64,000 nucleotides of DNA from Streptomyces sp. NBC_01276 (GTDB taxonomy: Bacteria; Actinomycetota; Actinomycetes; Streptomycetales; Streptomycetaceae), in contig NZ_CP108442.1 in the NCBI RefSeq assembly GCF_041435355.1, positions 4,648,501 to 4,712,500 on the forward strand, given 5' to 3'. Under the pieces are notes generated by a model. The model searched no databases. It saw only the letters and a program-made list of their open reading frames with translations, and was not told the DNA's origin. Below, piece by piece: positions 43,936 to 51,421 of the stretch. Every line of letters begins with the position of its first letter. Within the stretch, counting starts at the first letter, position 1. A program made the position numbers and the translations under genes.

Positions 43936-44022
43936 TCAACAGCTGCAACAGCAACAGCGAACCTGGGCAGCGCACAGGAACCCACGAATGGGGGTCCGGG
44001 TGGCGGCTGCGGGCGCTGACAT
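43936..44022 (-). CDS. Cysteine-rich leader peptide upstream of cysteine dioxygenase
   Basis: A 28-codon ORF starting at ATG 44022 and ending TGA at 43936-43938. Its last seven residues are RCCCCSC: five Cys codons (TGT/TGC alternating) just before the stop, plus one earlier Cys. Such a run is exceptional in this genome, and the ORF lies 91 bases before the start of an enzyme that consumes cysteine. Cys-rich upstream ORFs controlling cysteine genes are known in mycobacteria. No Shine-Dalgarno precedes the ATG. A TTGACA at 44059-44054 would place transcription start near the ATG, so a leaderless message is possible, though no good -10 is seen. Too short for routine gene calling. Confidence 0.7.
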   Translation of the reverse strand: MSAPAAATRTPIRGFLCAAQVRCCCCSC

Positions 44023-44384
44023 GCGTACAAGGAGAACGGGGAAAGGGGCGGACTGTCAACCCGATGTCCGGTTTGAGGGAAAAGTTTCACCTCATCCGGT
44101 TACCGTGCGCGGAGAAAGGTTTGTGCAGTCGGGTCCAGGGGATGTGCCGTTCAGTCCCGCCCGAGCCGTCTTCAAACCCGCAGCCCGCACTCGTAACCGG
44201 AATGTGATCCGCGCCGCATCTTCGGCCGAATCGCAACCCCGCTCCGGAGCGAATCGTCGGCAACGAGAGAGGGTGGCGCCCGCGCGACACCTGAGCCATG
44301 TGTCACGATTTTTGGCGATATGAACACTTTCTGCATAGGCTTGGTTCCGCAGAGTGAATAAGGCGCCCAATAGCAGATCTCGGC

Positions 44385-44414
44385 TTGACTGCGCCGGAGC
44401 CACGCACTTGTAAT
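44385..44414 (+). promoter_or_regulatory. Probable whiB promoter
   Basis: TTGACT (44385-44390), an 18-base spacer and TGTAAT (44409-44414) form a good HrdB/vegetative-type promoter, predicting a start near 44421 and a leader of about 65 bases before the whiB ATG. Confidence 0.65.
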
Positions 44415-44426
44415 TTCACTCGTGTC

Positions 44427-44446
44427 GTTACCTGGCGATCAGTAAC
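44427..44446 (+). promoter_or_regulatory. GTTAC/GTAAC inverted repeat at the whiB start site
   Basis: GTTAC (44427-44431) and GTAAC (44442-44446) separated by 10 bases lie just after the predicted transcription start. The half-sites TNAC/GTNA resemble the pseudo-palindrome bound by BldD, which is known to repress whiB in Streptomyces; the 10-base separation is larger than the consensus, so the identity is uncertain. Confidence 0.45.
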
Positions 44447-44486
44447 GGCAACACCACGGGGACGCACAGAAGAGCGAGGGGCGCAC

Positions 44487-44750
44487 ATGACCGAGCTGTT
44501 TCAGGAACTGCTGGTCGAGGAGGCGGACGAGGAGCTCGGATGGCAGGAGCGCGCGCTGTGCGCCCAGACCGACCCCGAGTCCTTCTTTCCCGAGAAGGGC
44601 GGCTCCACCCGCGAGGCCAAGAAGGTCTGCCTGGCCTGTGAAGTCCGGTCCGAATGCCTGGAGTACGCCCTCGCCAACGACGAGCGATTCGGCATCTGGG
44701 GCGGCCTCTCCGAGCGCGAGCGCCGCAGGCTGAAGAAGGCGGCGGTCTGA
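44487..44750 (+). CDS. whiB: Developmental regulator WhiB
   Basis: An 87-residue Wbl protein with the four iron-sulfur cysteines C25, C48, C51 and C57 (Cx22CxxCx5C), the 'GIWGG' turn and the C-terminal basic segment 'RERRRLKKAAV'. The acidic N-terminus 'TELFQELLVEEADEELGW' is specific for the WhiB/WhmD (WhiB2) subgroup. In Streptomyces it acts with WhiA in sporulation septation. The ATG at 44487 has GAGGGG upstream. It stands alone, with promoter elements upstream and a strong hairpin downstream. Its place between fbiAB and the zincin-DUF3499-manB group matches, from memory, whiB2 in Mycobacterium. Confidence 0.96.
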   Translation: MTELFQELLVEEADEELGWQERALCAQTDPESFFPEKGGSTREAKKVCLACEVRSECLEYALANDERFGIWGGLSERERRRLKKAAV

Positions 44751-44892
44751 TCCGGCCGCACCGGCCGCACCGCCCCCGCCGGGACACCCGTCCCGCCGCC
44801 CACCCCATACCCGAGGGCCCGGCCCCCACGGCGCCAGGCCCACCGCGCACCACACCGCACCGCACGACGCGCACCACCGGTCCACAGAGCAA

Positions 44893-44933
44893 ACGGTCCG
44901 CCTCCCGCACCTTCCCCGCAGGAGGCGGACCGT
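44893..44933 (+). terminator. 13-bp hairpin downstream of whiB
   Basis: Perfect inverted repeat (44893-44905 and 44921-44933, ACGGTCCGCCTCC / GGAGGCGGACCGT) with a 15-base loop. Its right arm belongs to the first unit of a 35-bp tandem repeat, so two further copies of most of the arm lie downstream. Confidence 0.75.
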
Positions 44934-45027
44934 CGCGTTCCGGGCCCTGCGCGGGCGAGGCGGACCGTCCCCTTCCCGGCCCCGCGCACACGAGGCGGAC
45001 CGTCCCCTTCCCAGCCGTTAGGGTGGG
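44923..45027 (+). repeat. 35-bp imperfect tandem repeat, three units
   Basis: AGGCGGACCGTC recurs at 44923, 44958 and 44993, exactly 35 bases apart; units two and three also share the following CCCTTCCC. Each copy can pair with the left arm of the upstream hairpin. Confidence 0.8.
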
Positions 45028-45092
45028 GCGCTGTCCAGCAGCCTCCGAGGGCACAACACCCCCGGATCCCCGGCCGGAGGGCCCGTACCGCG

Positions 45093-48000
45093 ATGTCCCT
45101 GCACAGCAACTCGACGGCCTCCCACCAGGCAGCCGCCACTCCCGAGTTCCCCCGGCACGTCGTCACCGCGGTCCTCGTCGCCCACGACGGAGCCCGCTGG
45201 CTGCCCCAGACCCTCGCCGGCCTCCTCGCCCAGGAACGCCCCGCGCAGAGCCACGTCGCCGCCGACACCGGCAGTGCCGACGACTCCGCGCGCCTGCTAG
45301 ACCAGGCCTTCGGCGACGACCGCGTCCTGCACCTCGCCCGGCGCACCGGCTTCGGCGCCGCCGTCGACGAGGCCGTCCGCAGCGCGCCGCTCCTGACCGC
45401 CGAGGAGCTCCCGTACCTCAAGCGTCCCAGCGGCTGGGACCCCGTCAGCCGCACCTGGCGCGACGACGCCTACGACCTCCCCGACCTCCCCCACGGCGAA
45501 CCCGTCCAGTGGCTCTGGCTGCTCCACGACGACAGCGCCCCCGAACCCGACGCCCTCGCCGAACTCCTGCGCGTCGCCGACGAGAACCCCGACGCCGCCG
45601 TCATCGGCCCCAAACTGCGCGGCTGGTACGACAAGAAGCAGCTCCTCGAAGCCGGCGTCACCATCGCCCGCAGCGGCCGCCGCTGGACCGGCCTCGACCG
45701 CCGCGAACAGGACCAGGGCCAGCACGACCAGGTCCGCCCCGTCCTGTCCGTCTCCACCGCCGGCATGCTCGTGCGCCGCGACGTCTACGACGCCCTCGGC
45801 GGCTTCGACCGCCGCCTGCCCCTCATGCGCGACGACGTCGACCTGTGCTGGCGCGCCCACAGCGCCGGCCACACCGTCCTCGTCGCCCCCGACGCCGTCC
45901 TGCGCCACGCCGAGGCCGCCGCCCGCGAACGCCGCACCGTCGACTGCGCCGGCCGCTCCGCCGTCGACCCCCACCGCGTCGACAAGGCCGGCGCCGTCTA
46001 CACCCTGCTGGCCAACTCCTCCGGCCGTGCCCTGCCCTACGTCCTGCTGCGCCTGGTCGTCGCCACCCTCCTGCGCACCCTCGGCTACCTCGTCGGCAAG
46101 GCCCCCGGCCAGGCCGTCGACGAGTTCACCGGCCTCCTCGCCACCCTGCTGCGCCCCGGCCGGATCCTCGCCGCCCGCAAGGCCCGCCGCCGGCCCGCCG
46201 TCCCCGCCGCCGACCTGCGTCCCCTCTTCCCCCCGCCCGGAGCCACCCTGCGGGCGGGCGCCGAACAGCTCGCCGGCCACTTCGGCTCCGGCCAGGGCGC
46301 CGACACCGCCCCCGCCGGACGGCACGGCGGAGCCGTCGAATCCGGACCCGGCGGCGACGACGCCGACTACCTGGAGATCGAACAGTTCGGCCGGCTCAAG
46401 CGGATCGCCCGCAGGCCCGCCCCCGTCCTCTTCGCACTCCTGCTGCTGGTCTCCCTCGCCGCCTGCCGCGCCCTGATCGGCGGCGGCAGCCTGATGGGCG
46501 GCGCCCTGCTGCCCGCCCCGCCCGGCGCCCTCGAACTGTGGCACGCCTACACCGGCGACTGGCAGCCCGTCGGCATCGGAACCACCGCCGGGGCACCCCC
46601 CTACCTCGCGGTCCTCGCCGCCTTCGCCGCGCCCCTGCTCGGCTCCACCAAGGCCGCCCTGACCCTGCTGCTCGTCTGCTCCGTCCCCCTCTGCGGGCTC
46701 ACCGCCTACTTCGCCTCCCGCCCCCTCGTCACCTCCCGCCTGCTGCGCGCCTGGGCCGCCGTCGCCTACGCCTTCCTGCCCGCCGTCACCGGAGCCCTCG
46801 CCGGGGGCCGCCTGGGCACCGCCGTGCTGGCCGTCCTGCTGCCGCTCCTCGCCCGCTCCGCCGTCGCCGCCTTCGGCCTCGCCGACCGCGAGACCACCGG
46901 ATCCTGGCGGGCCGTGTGGACGTACACCCTGCTGCTGACCCTGACCACCGCCTTCACCCCCGTCGTGTGGCCGCTCGCCGCCGTCCTGGGCACCGGCGCG
47001 CTCCTCGTGCGCCGCGCGCGCTGGAAGGCGTACGCCCCCCGGCTGCTCGCCACCCTCGCCGTCCCCCTGGCCGTCCTCGCGCCCTGGTCCCTGGGCCTGC
47101 TCACCCACCCCGGCCGCTTCCTGCGCGAGGCCGGACTGCCCTACGGCAGCGGCTCCGCCACCGCCCTCGGCCTGCTCGGCGCCAGCCCCGGCGGCCCCGG
47201 CACCACCGGCGGACTGCTCTTCGCCGGAACCGTCCTGGCCGCCCTGGCCGCACTGCTGCGCGCCGACCGGCGCTTCGCCGTGGCCGTCGCCTGGACCACC
47301 GCCCTGGCCGCCCTGTTCCTCGCCGTCCTCCTCAACCGCGACGGCTGGGCGGGCCCCGCGACCCTCGTCCAGGGACTCGCGCTGATCGCGGCCGCCGTGC
47401 TCGGCGCCGACGGCGCCAGGGAGCGGGTCGCCGCCCGCAGCTTCGGCTGGCGCCAGCCGCTCGCCGCCCTCGTCGCCCTCGGCGCGGCCCTCGGCCCGCT
47501 GCTCCTCGCCGCCGTCTGGACCGTCGCCGGAGCCGACGGACCGCTGGGACGGCGCGACCCCGTCCAGGTCCCGGCCTTCGTCGCCGCCCAGTCCGACGAC
47601 AGCAACCGCACCCGCACCCTCGTCCTCGGCGGCGACTCGCCCGCCACCGTCTCCTACACCCTGGTCCGCGGCTCCGGCGTCCGCCTCGGCGACGCCGAAC
47701 TCCTCGCCGAGGCAGGCTCCGGACCCCGCCTCGCCCAGGCCGTCTCCAGCCTGGTCTCCGGCTCCGGAGCAGACCAGTCCGAGCAGCTCGGCGCGTTCGC
47801 CGTCCGCTACGTGATGATCCCGCCCGGCGGCTCCCCCGCGATGCGCCGGACCCTCGACGGGACCCCCGGCCTGCGCCAGCGCCATCAGGACGACGGCACC
47901 GCCATCTGGGAGGTCCAGCGGCTGCCCGCCCGCGTCGCGATCCTCCCCGGCAGGCAGGGCCAGGCCACCGTCGCCGTCGACGCCGGACCCGTCGAGGCCC

Positions 48001-48767
48001 ACGCCAAGATCCCGGCCGGCGAGGAGGGCCGCACCCTGCGCGTCGCCGACCGCGCCGACCCGGGCTGGCACGCCACCCTCGACGGCAAGCCCCTCAAGCC
48101 CAAGGCCCTCGAAGGCCGCGACGGCTGGGCACAGGGCTTCGCCCTCCCCAAGGAAGGCGGCCGCCTCGCCCTCGTCCACACCGACTCCCTGGCCCGCGAC
48201 GCCTGGCACTGGACGCAGGGGATCCTCGCGCTGGTGCTGCTGGTGATGGCCCTGCCCGGCCGCCGCGCCCGCCTCGACGACGACCTGCCCGAGGAGGACG
48301 CCGCCGCCCCCGCCTCAGACCGCACCGGGGCGAGCGTGCCCGGACAGGGCCGCCGCGCCCGCCGGGCCGCCCCCGCGGAGCCCGCGCCCGAGCCGGCCCC
48401 CGCCGAGGCCGTCGCCGACCCGTACGCGCAGATCCCGGCGCAGCAGGTGTACGGGGAGGAGTCGTACGCCTACCAGGAGCCCTGGTCCCCGTCCCCGTAC
48501 GCGGACGGGCAGCAACAGCAGCAGCAGCCGCAGCAGCCGGCGGAGCAGCCGGCGGAGCACGGCGACCCGTACGCCCAGCAGTACGCCCAGCCGTACCCCC
48601 AGCCCTACGCCGCCCCGCCGCACCCGGACGCGCAGCAGGCGTACGGCCAGGGGCAGCAGTTCGGCTACACGCAGCAGCAGCCGCCCCACCCGTACGAGTA
48701 CGACCAGCAGCCGTACGACACCTACGGACAGCACGACCCGCGTCCGGACGGGAGCCCCCAGCAGTGA
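45093..48767 (+). CDS. Very large membrane GT2 glycosyltransferase with Gln/Tyr/Pro-rich tail
   Basis: A 1224-residue protein. Residues 20-300 are a GT2 catalytic domain ('VTAVLVAHDGARWLPQTLAG', 'WLWLLHDDSAPEPDALAEL', 'GFDRRLPLMRDDVDLCWRAH'). About 12 hydrophobic segments between 310 and 830 follow, then an extracytoplasmic region containing 'RYVMIPPGGSPAMRRTL' and 'DPGWHATLDGKPLKP', a last helix near 1050, and a disordered cytoplasmic tail of 150 residues rich in Gln, Tyr and Pro (runs of Q; 'PYAQQYAQPYPQPYA'). The sugar and acceptor are unknown. The ATG at 45093 has GGAGG 12 bases upstream. Its stop overlaps the DUF5719 gene, a likely partner outside the membrane. Confidence 0.85.
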   Translation: MSLHSNSTASHQAAATPEFPRHVVTAVLVAHDGARWLPQTLAGLLAQERPAQSHVAADTGSADDSARLLDQAFGDDRVLHLARRTGFGAAVDEAVRSAPLLTAEELPYLKRPSGWDPVSRTWRDDAYDLPDLPHGEPVQWLWLLHDDSAPEPDALAELLRVADENPDAAVIGPKLRGWYDKKQLLEAGVTIARSGRRWTGLDRREQDQGQHDQVRPVLSVSTAGMLVRRDVYDALGGFDRRLPLMRDDVDLCWRAHSAGHTVLVAPDAVLRHAEAAARERRTVDCAGRSAVDPHRVDKAGAVYTLLANSSGRALPYVLLRLVVATLLRTLGYLVGKAPGQAVDEFTGLLATLLRPGRILAARKARRRPAVPAADLRPLFPPPGATLRAGAEQLAGHFGSGQGADTAPAGRHGGAVESGPGGDDADYLEIEQFGRLKRIARRPAPVLFALLLLVSLAACRALIGGGSLMGGALLPAPPGALELWHAYTGDWQPVGIGTTAGAPPYLAVLAAFAAPLLGSTKAALTLLLVCSVPLCGLTAYFASRPLVTSRLLRAWAAVAYAFLPAVTGALAGGRLGTAVLAVLLPLLARSAVAAFGLADRETTGSWRAVWTYTLLLTLTTAFTPVVWPLAAVLGTGALLVRRARWKAYAPRLLATLAVPLAVLAPWSLGLLTHPGRFLREAGLPYGSGSATALGLLGASPGGPGTTGGLLFAGTVLAALAALLRADRRFAVAVAWTTALAALFLAVLLNRDGWAGPATLVQGLALIAAAVLGADGARERVAARSFGWRQPLAALVALGAALGPLLLAAVWTVAGADGPLGRRDPVQVPAFVAAQSDDSNRTRTLVLGGDSPATVSYTLVRGSGVRLGDAELLAEAGSGPRLAQAVSSLVSGSGADQSEQLGAFAVRYVMIPPGGSPAMRRTLDGTPGLRQRHQDDGTAIWEVQRLPARVAILPGRQGQATVAVDAGPVEAHAKIPAGEEGRTLRVADRADPGWHATLDGKPLKPKALEGRDGWAQGFALPKEGGRLALVHTDSLARDAWHWTQGILALVLLVMALPGRRARLDDDLPEEDAAAPASDRTGASVPGQGRRARRAAPAEPAPEPAPAEAVADPYAQIPAQQVYGEESYAYQEPWSPSPYADGQQQQQQPQQPAEQPAEHGDPYAQQYAQPYPQPYAAPPHPDAQQAYGQGQQFGYTQQQPPHPYEYDQQPYDTYGQHDPRPDGSPQQ

Positions 48768-50245
48768 AGCAGCGCGCCCCCCTCACGTTCGCGGCCGTGA
48801 CCGCGGCCCTGGCCGCCGCCTGCGGCCTGGCCGTCCTCACCGCCCCCGCCGCCACCCCGGCCGGGGGCACCGGCGGCCCGCCCGCCGCCCGCATGCCGGT
48901 GGAGCGGTCCGTGCTGGTGTGCCCGGCGCCCAGCTCCTCCGACATCGCCGAGACCACGTACACCTCCCTCACCCCCGGCAAGGGCGCGGGCAAGGGCACG
49001 GCCCGGCTGCAGACCAAGGACGGCAAGACGGTCCTGCAGCCCAAGGAACCCGGCAGGCCCGTCGGCGCCACCGCCTCCGGAGCCGAGGCGCCCGCTCTGA
49101 CCGGCACCGCCGACGGGGTCCTCGCCCCCGGGTGGACCGCCCAGCAGACCACCAAGGTCGCGGTCGGCCAGTCCCGCGGCCTGCTCGGCGTGGCCTGCAC
49201 CGCACCCGGCACCGACTTCTGGTTCCCCGGCGTCAGCACCGCCAAGGGCCGCCAGGACTACATCCACCTCACCAACCCGGACGACACCGTCGCCGAGGTG
49301 GACGTCAAGCTGTACGGCCCCGACGGCCTCGTCAAGGGCAAGCCCGGCACCGCCGACACCGTCATCGCGGTCGACCCCCGCTCCACCACCAAGGTGCTGC
49401 TGTCCTCCCTCGCCCCCGACGCCCAGCTCACCGACGTCACCGCGCACGTGACGACCGGCTCGGGCCGGGTCGGCGCCTCCGCGCAGATCGGCGAGGACGG
49501 GGTGGGCGCCGACTGGCTGCCCGCCTCGGCCGGACCGGCGGGCTCCGCCGTCCTGCCCGGCATCCCCGCCGACGCCACCTCCGTACGCCTGATCGCCTTC
49601 GCCCCCGGCGAGGACGACGCCGACCTCCGCCTGAAGCTGGCCGGCCCCACCGGCTCGATCAGCCCGGCCGGCGCCGAGCAGCTGCACCTCAAGGCGGGCA
49701 TGACCGCGAGCGTGGACCTGAAGGACGTGACCCGCGGCGAGGCGGGCTCCCTGCTGCTGGCCCCCGCGGACCCGAAGAAGGCCGTACCCGTCGTCGCCGC
49801 CCTGCGCGTGGTCCGCGGCACCGGCACCAAGCAGGAGCTGGGCTTCATCCCGGCCGCCGCCCCCGTGGGCGCCCGGGCCACCGTCGCCGACAACCGCCTC
49901 GACGACAAGGCCACCGCCCTGGCCCTCACCGCCTCGGGCGGCGCCGACGCGAAGGTCCGCGTCACCGCCTCGGCCGGGACCGAAGGCGGCGAGAGCGCCG
50001 TCAAGGAGGTCACGGTCAAGGCGGGCACCACCCTCGCCGTGTCACCGCCGCCGGCCCCCGCGGGCGGCAAGGGCGCCTACGCCCTGACCCTGGAGACCCT
50101 CTCCGGCGGCCCCGTCCACGCGGCCCGCACCCTGACCCTCCCGCACGAGGGCATCCCGATGTTCACCGTCCAGACCTTCGGCGACGACCGCTCCACCGTC
50201 TCGGTGCCCCGCGCCGTCGAGGACCCCTCGATCCTCGTCCGCTGA
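48764..50245 (+). CDS. Exported DUF5719-family protein
   Basis: A 493-residue protein beginning at a GTG overlapping the glycosyltransferase stop. The N-terminus has a signal or anchor ('FAAVTAALAAACGLAVLTA'); the rest is all-beta, made of repeated sandwich-like segments ('GTDFWFPGVSTAKGRQDYIH', 'VDVKLYGPDGLVKGK', 'GSAVLPGIPADATSVRLIAF'). It matches DUF5719, seen in actinobacteria directly after this glycosyltransferase. The function is unknown; tight coupling argues that it assists or is modified by the enzyme. A hairpin overlapping the convergent gene's stop ends the pair. Confidence 0.82.
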   Translation: MKQRAPLTFAAVTAALAAACGLAVLTAPAATPAGGTGGPPAARMPVERSVLVCPAPSSSDIAETTYTSLTPGKGAGKGTARLQTKDGKTVLQPKEPGRPVGATASGAEAPALTGTADGVLAPGWTAQQTTKVAVGQSRGLLGVACTAPGTDFWFPGVSTAKGRQDYIHLTNPDDTVAEVDVKLYGPDGLVKGKPGTADTVIAVDPRSTTKVLLSSLAPDAQLTDVTAHVTTGSGRVGASAQIGEDGVGADWLPASAGPAGSAVLPGIPADATSVRLIAFAPGEDDADLRLKLAGPTGSISPAGAEQLHLKAGMTASVDLKDVTRGEAGSLLLAPADPKKAVPVVAALRVVRGTGTKQELGFIPAAAPVGARATVADNRLDDKATALALTASGGADAKVRVTASAGTEGGESAVKEVTVKAGTTLAVSPPPAPAGGKGAYALTLETLSGGPVHAARTLTLPHEGIPMFTVQTFGDDRSTVSVPRAVEDPSILVR

Positions 50246-50262
50246 CCACCGCTGACCACCGT

Positions 50263-50295
50263 CCCGGTACGGGCCTCAGTCCTGCCCGTACCGGG
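50263..50295. terminator. Bidirectional terminator spanning a stop codon
   Basis: A 12-bp stem (50263-50274 and 50284-50295, CCCGGTACGGGC / GCCCGTACCGGG) with a 9-base loop. The stop of the minus-strand zincin-like gene (50276-50278) is in the loop, so the right arm is coding sequence. Confidence 0.85.
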
Positions 50296-50752
50296 GGTCC
50301 ACGGTCTCCGGGGACAGCCCCAGCAGCTCCGCCACCTGCTCGACCACGATCTCGTGCACCAGCAGCGCCCGCTCGTCGCGCGTCTTCGCCCGGATCTCCA
50401 CCGGCCGCCGGAACACCACGATCCGGGCCGGCCGCCCGTCCCGGGCCTCCACCAGCCCGCCCAGCGGCACCGCCTCGTCGTTCCACCCGGCGTCGGGCCC
50501 GCCCGGCGGCCCCGGCACGTCCGCGATCACGAACTCCACCTCGGCGAGCTGCGCCCAGCGCCGCTCCAGCCGCTCCACGGAATCCCGTACGAGGTCGCCG
50601 AACAGCTCCGCCCGGCTCGCCGACAGCGGCACCTGCGGTGGCGCGAGCGGCCCCCGCATCCCCCGGCCGTGCCGGTCGCGCCGCCGCGGCCGCGGCTCGT
50701 GGGGGGTCTCGGCGGAGGGAGCGGGGCGGGGAGGAAGGGAGCTGTCCGTCAC
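50276..50752 (-). CDS. Zincin-like metallopeptidase family protein with incomplete HExxH
   Basis: A 158-residue protein of the small zincin-like group (PF06262/DUF1025 type). After a basic, proline-rich N-terminus come 'FGDLVRDSVERLERRWAQL', 'VEFVIADVP', 'RIVVFRRPVEIRA' and 'LLVHEIVVEQVAELLGLSPE', where the motif helix reads HEIVVEQ: His and Glu are present but the second zinc His of HExxH is Val. Activity is therefore doubtful. From memory a related gene (Rv3259) sits by whiB2 in Mycobacterium. The GTG start at 50752 lacks a strong ribosome site. It is divergent from DUF3499. Confidence 0.8.
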   Translation of the reverse strand: MTDSSLPPRPAPSAETPHEPRPRRRDRHGRGMRGPLAPPQVPLSASRAELFGDLVRDSVERLERRWAQLAEVEFVIADVPGPPGGPDAGWNDEAVPLGGLVEARDGRPARIVVFRRPVEIRAKTRDERALLVHEIVVEQVAELLGLSPETVDPRYGQD

Positions 50753-50968
50753 CCCCGCAGGGTAGCCCTCACCCCACCTCCCGGAAGGGCCCCGATCCGG
50801 TCACGGCCCGGTGTCGCGGCGGTGTCACACCCCGAACGATCCGGTCAAGATCGGGTACCGGCGCGGCCCCGACGGCCCCCGCCGGACCCGTCGCGGGAGG
50901 CGACACGGGGGACCGGCCGGGGGGCGAGTCGTCGCGGCCCGGTCAAGAGTGCGGTACCGTCCAACGTC

Positions 50969-51343
50969 GTGAGCCTTGTACGTCGCTGTTCGCGCACCGC
51001 GTGCGGCCGCCCTGCCGTCGCCACACTGACGTACGTCTACGCCGACTCGACCGCAGTTCTCGGCCCGCTCGCCACCTACGCCGAACCCCACTGCTACGAC
51101 CTGTGCGCCGAGCACTCCGAGCGCCTGACCGCCCCGCGCGGCTGGGACGTCGTCCGCCTGTCGGACGGCTCCGGCCCGTCCCGCCCCAGCGGTGACGACC
51201 TGGAAGCCCTCGCGAACGCCGTGCGCGAGGCGGCCCGTCCGCCGGAGCGCGCGGCCGAAGCGAGCGGTTCCGGTCAAGGTCCCCGGGTGACCGGCGAGAC
51301 GCGCCGCGGACACCTGCGCGTCCTGCGCTCGCCCGACTCCTGA
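50969..51343 (+). CDS. DUF3499-family zinc-binding protein
   Basis: A 124-residue protein of unknown function found across actinobacteria. Cysteines and a histidine are arranged as a probable zinc site: 'RRCSRTACGRPAVATLTY', then 'AEPHCYDLCAEHSERL'. The C-terminal 50 residues are charged and Pro/Gly rich. The GTG at 50969 has no clear Shine-Dalgarno, so the message may be leaderless; no in-frame ATG occurs upstream within coding-like sequence. It lies 78 bases before manB in the same direction and probably shares its transcript. From memory the same pair occurs in Mycobacterium (Rv3258c-Rv3257c). Confidence 0.8.
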   Translation: MSLVRRCSRTACGRPAVATLTYVYADSTAVLGPLATYAEPHCYDLCAEHSERLTAPRGWDVVRLSDGSGPSRPSGDDLEALANAVREAARPPERAAEASGSGQGPRVTGETRRGHLRVLRSPDS

Positions 51344-51421
51344 CACCGGGATCGTCTGAAAAGCCGCTCTGCGCACAGGGTAGGTTTGCTCCACCGCACA
51401 GAACCTTCAGGAGGGCAGGCA

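Larger units (their letters stand above)
44023..44486 (+). other. Divergent control region between cysteine dioxygenase leader and whiB
   Basis: About 460 bases with lower G+C than the rest of the window and no supported ORF. It holds the putative TTGACA of the leader transcript on the minus strand (44059-44054), a GACAC motif at 44286-44290 (the core bound by WhiA in other whi genes), and the whiB promoter and palindrome annotated separately. Confidence 0.6.
44751..45092 (+). other. 342-base spacer between whiB and the large glycosyltransferase
   Basis: No supported ORF. The first 130 bases are C-rich low-complexity sequence. The rest holds the 13-bp hairpin and the 35-bp tandem repeats annotated below, then GGAGG (45076-45080) ahead of the next start. 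Confidence 0.6.

Noticed and set aside
43868..44059. 63-codon minus-strand frame with a Leu-rich run upstream of cysteine dioxygenase
   Set aside because: It overlaps the Cys-rich leader in another frame; the Leu run is the frame-shifted reading of the Cys codons. The Cys frame makes more biological sense before a cysteine enzyme.
45297..48209. 970-residue minus-strand open frame opposite the large glycosyltransferase
   Set aside because: Low-complexity Gly/Glu/Val shadow without motifs; the plus strand carries clear GT2 motifs.
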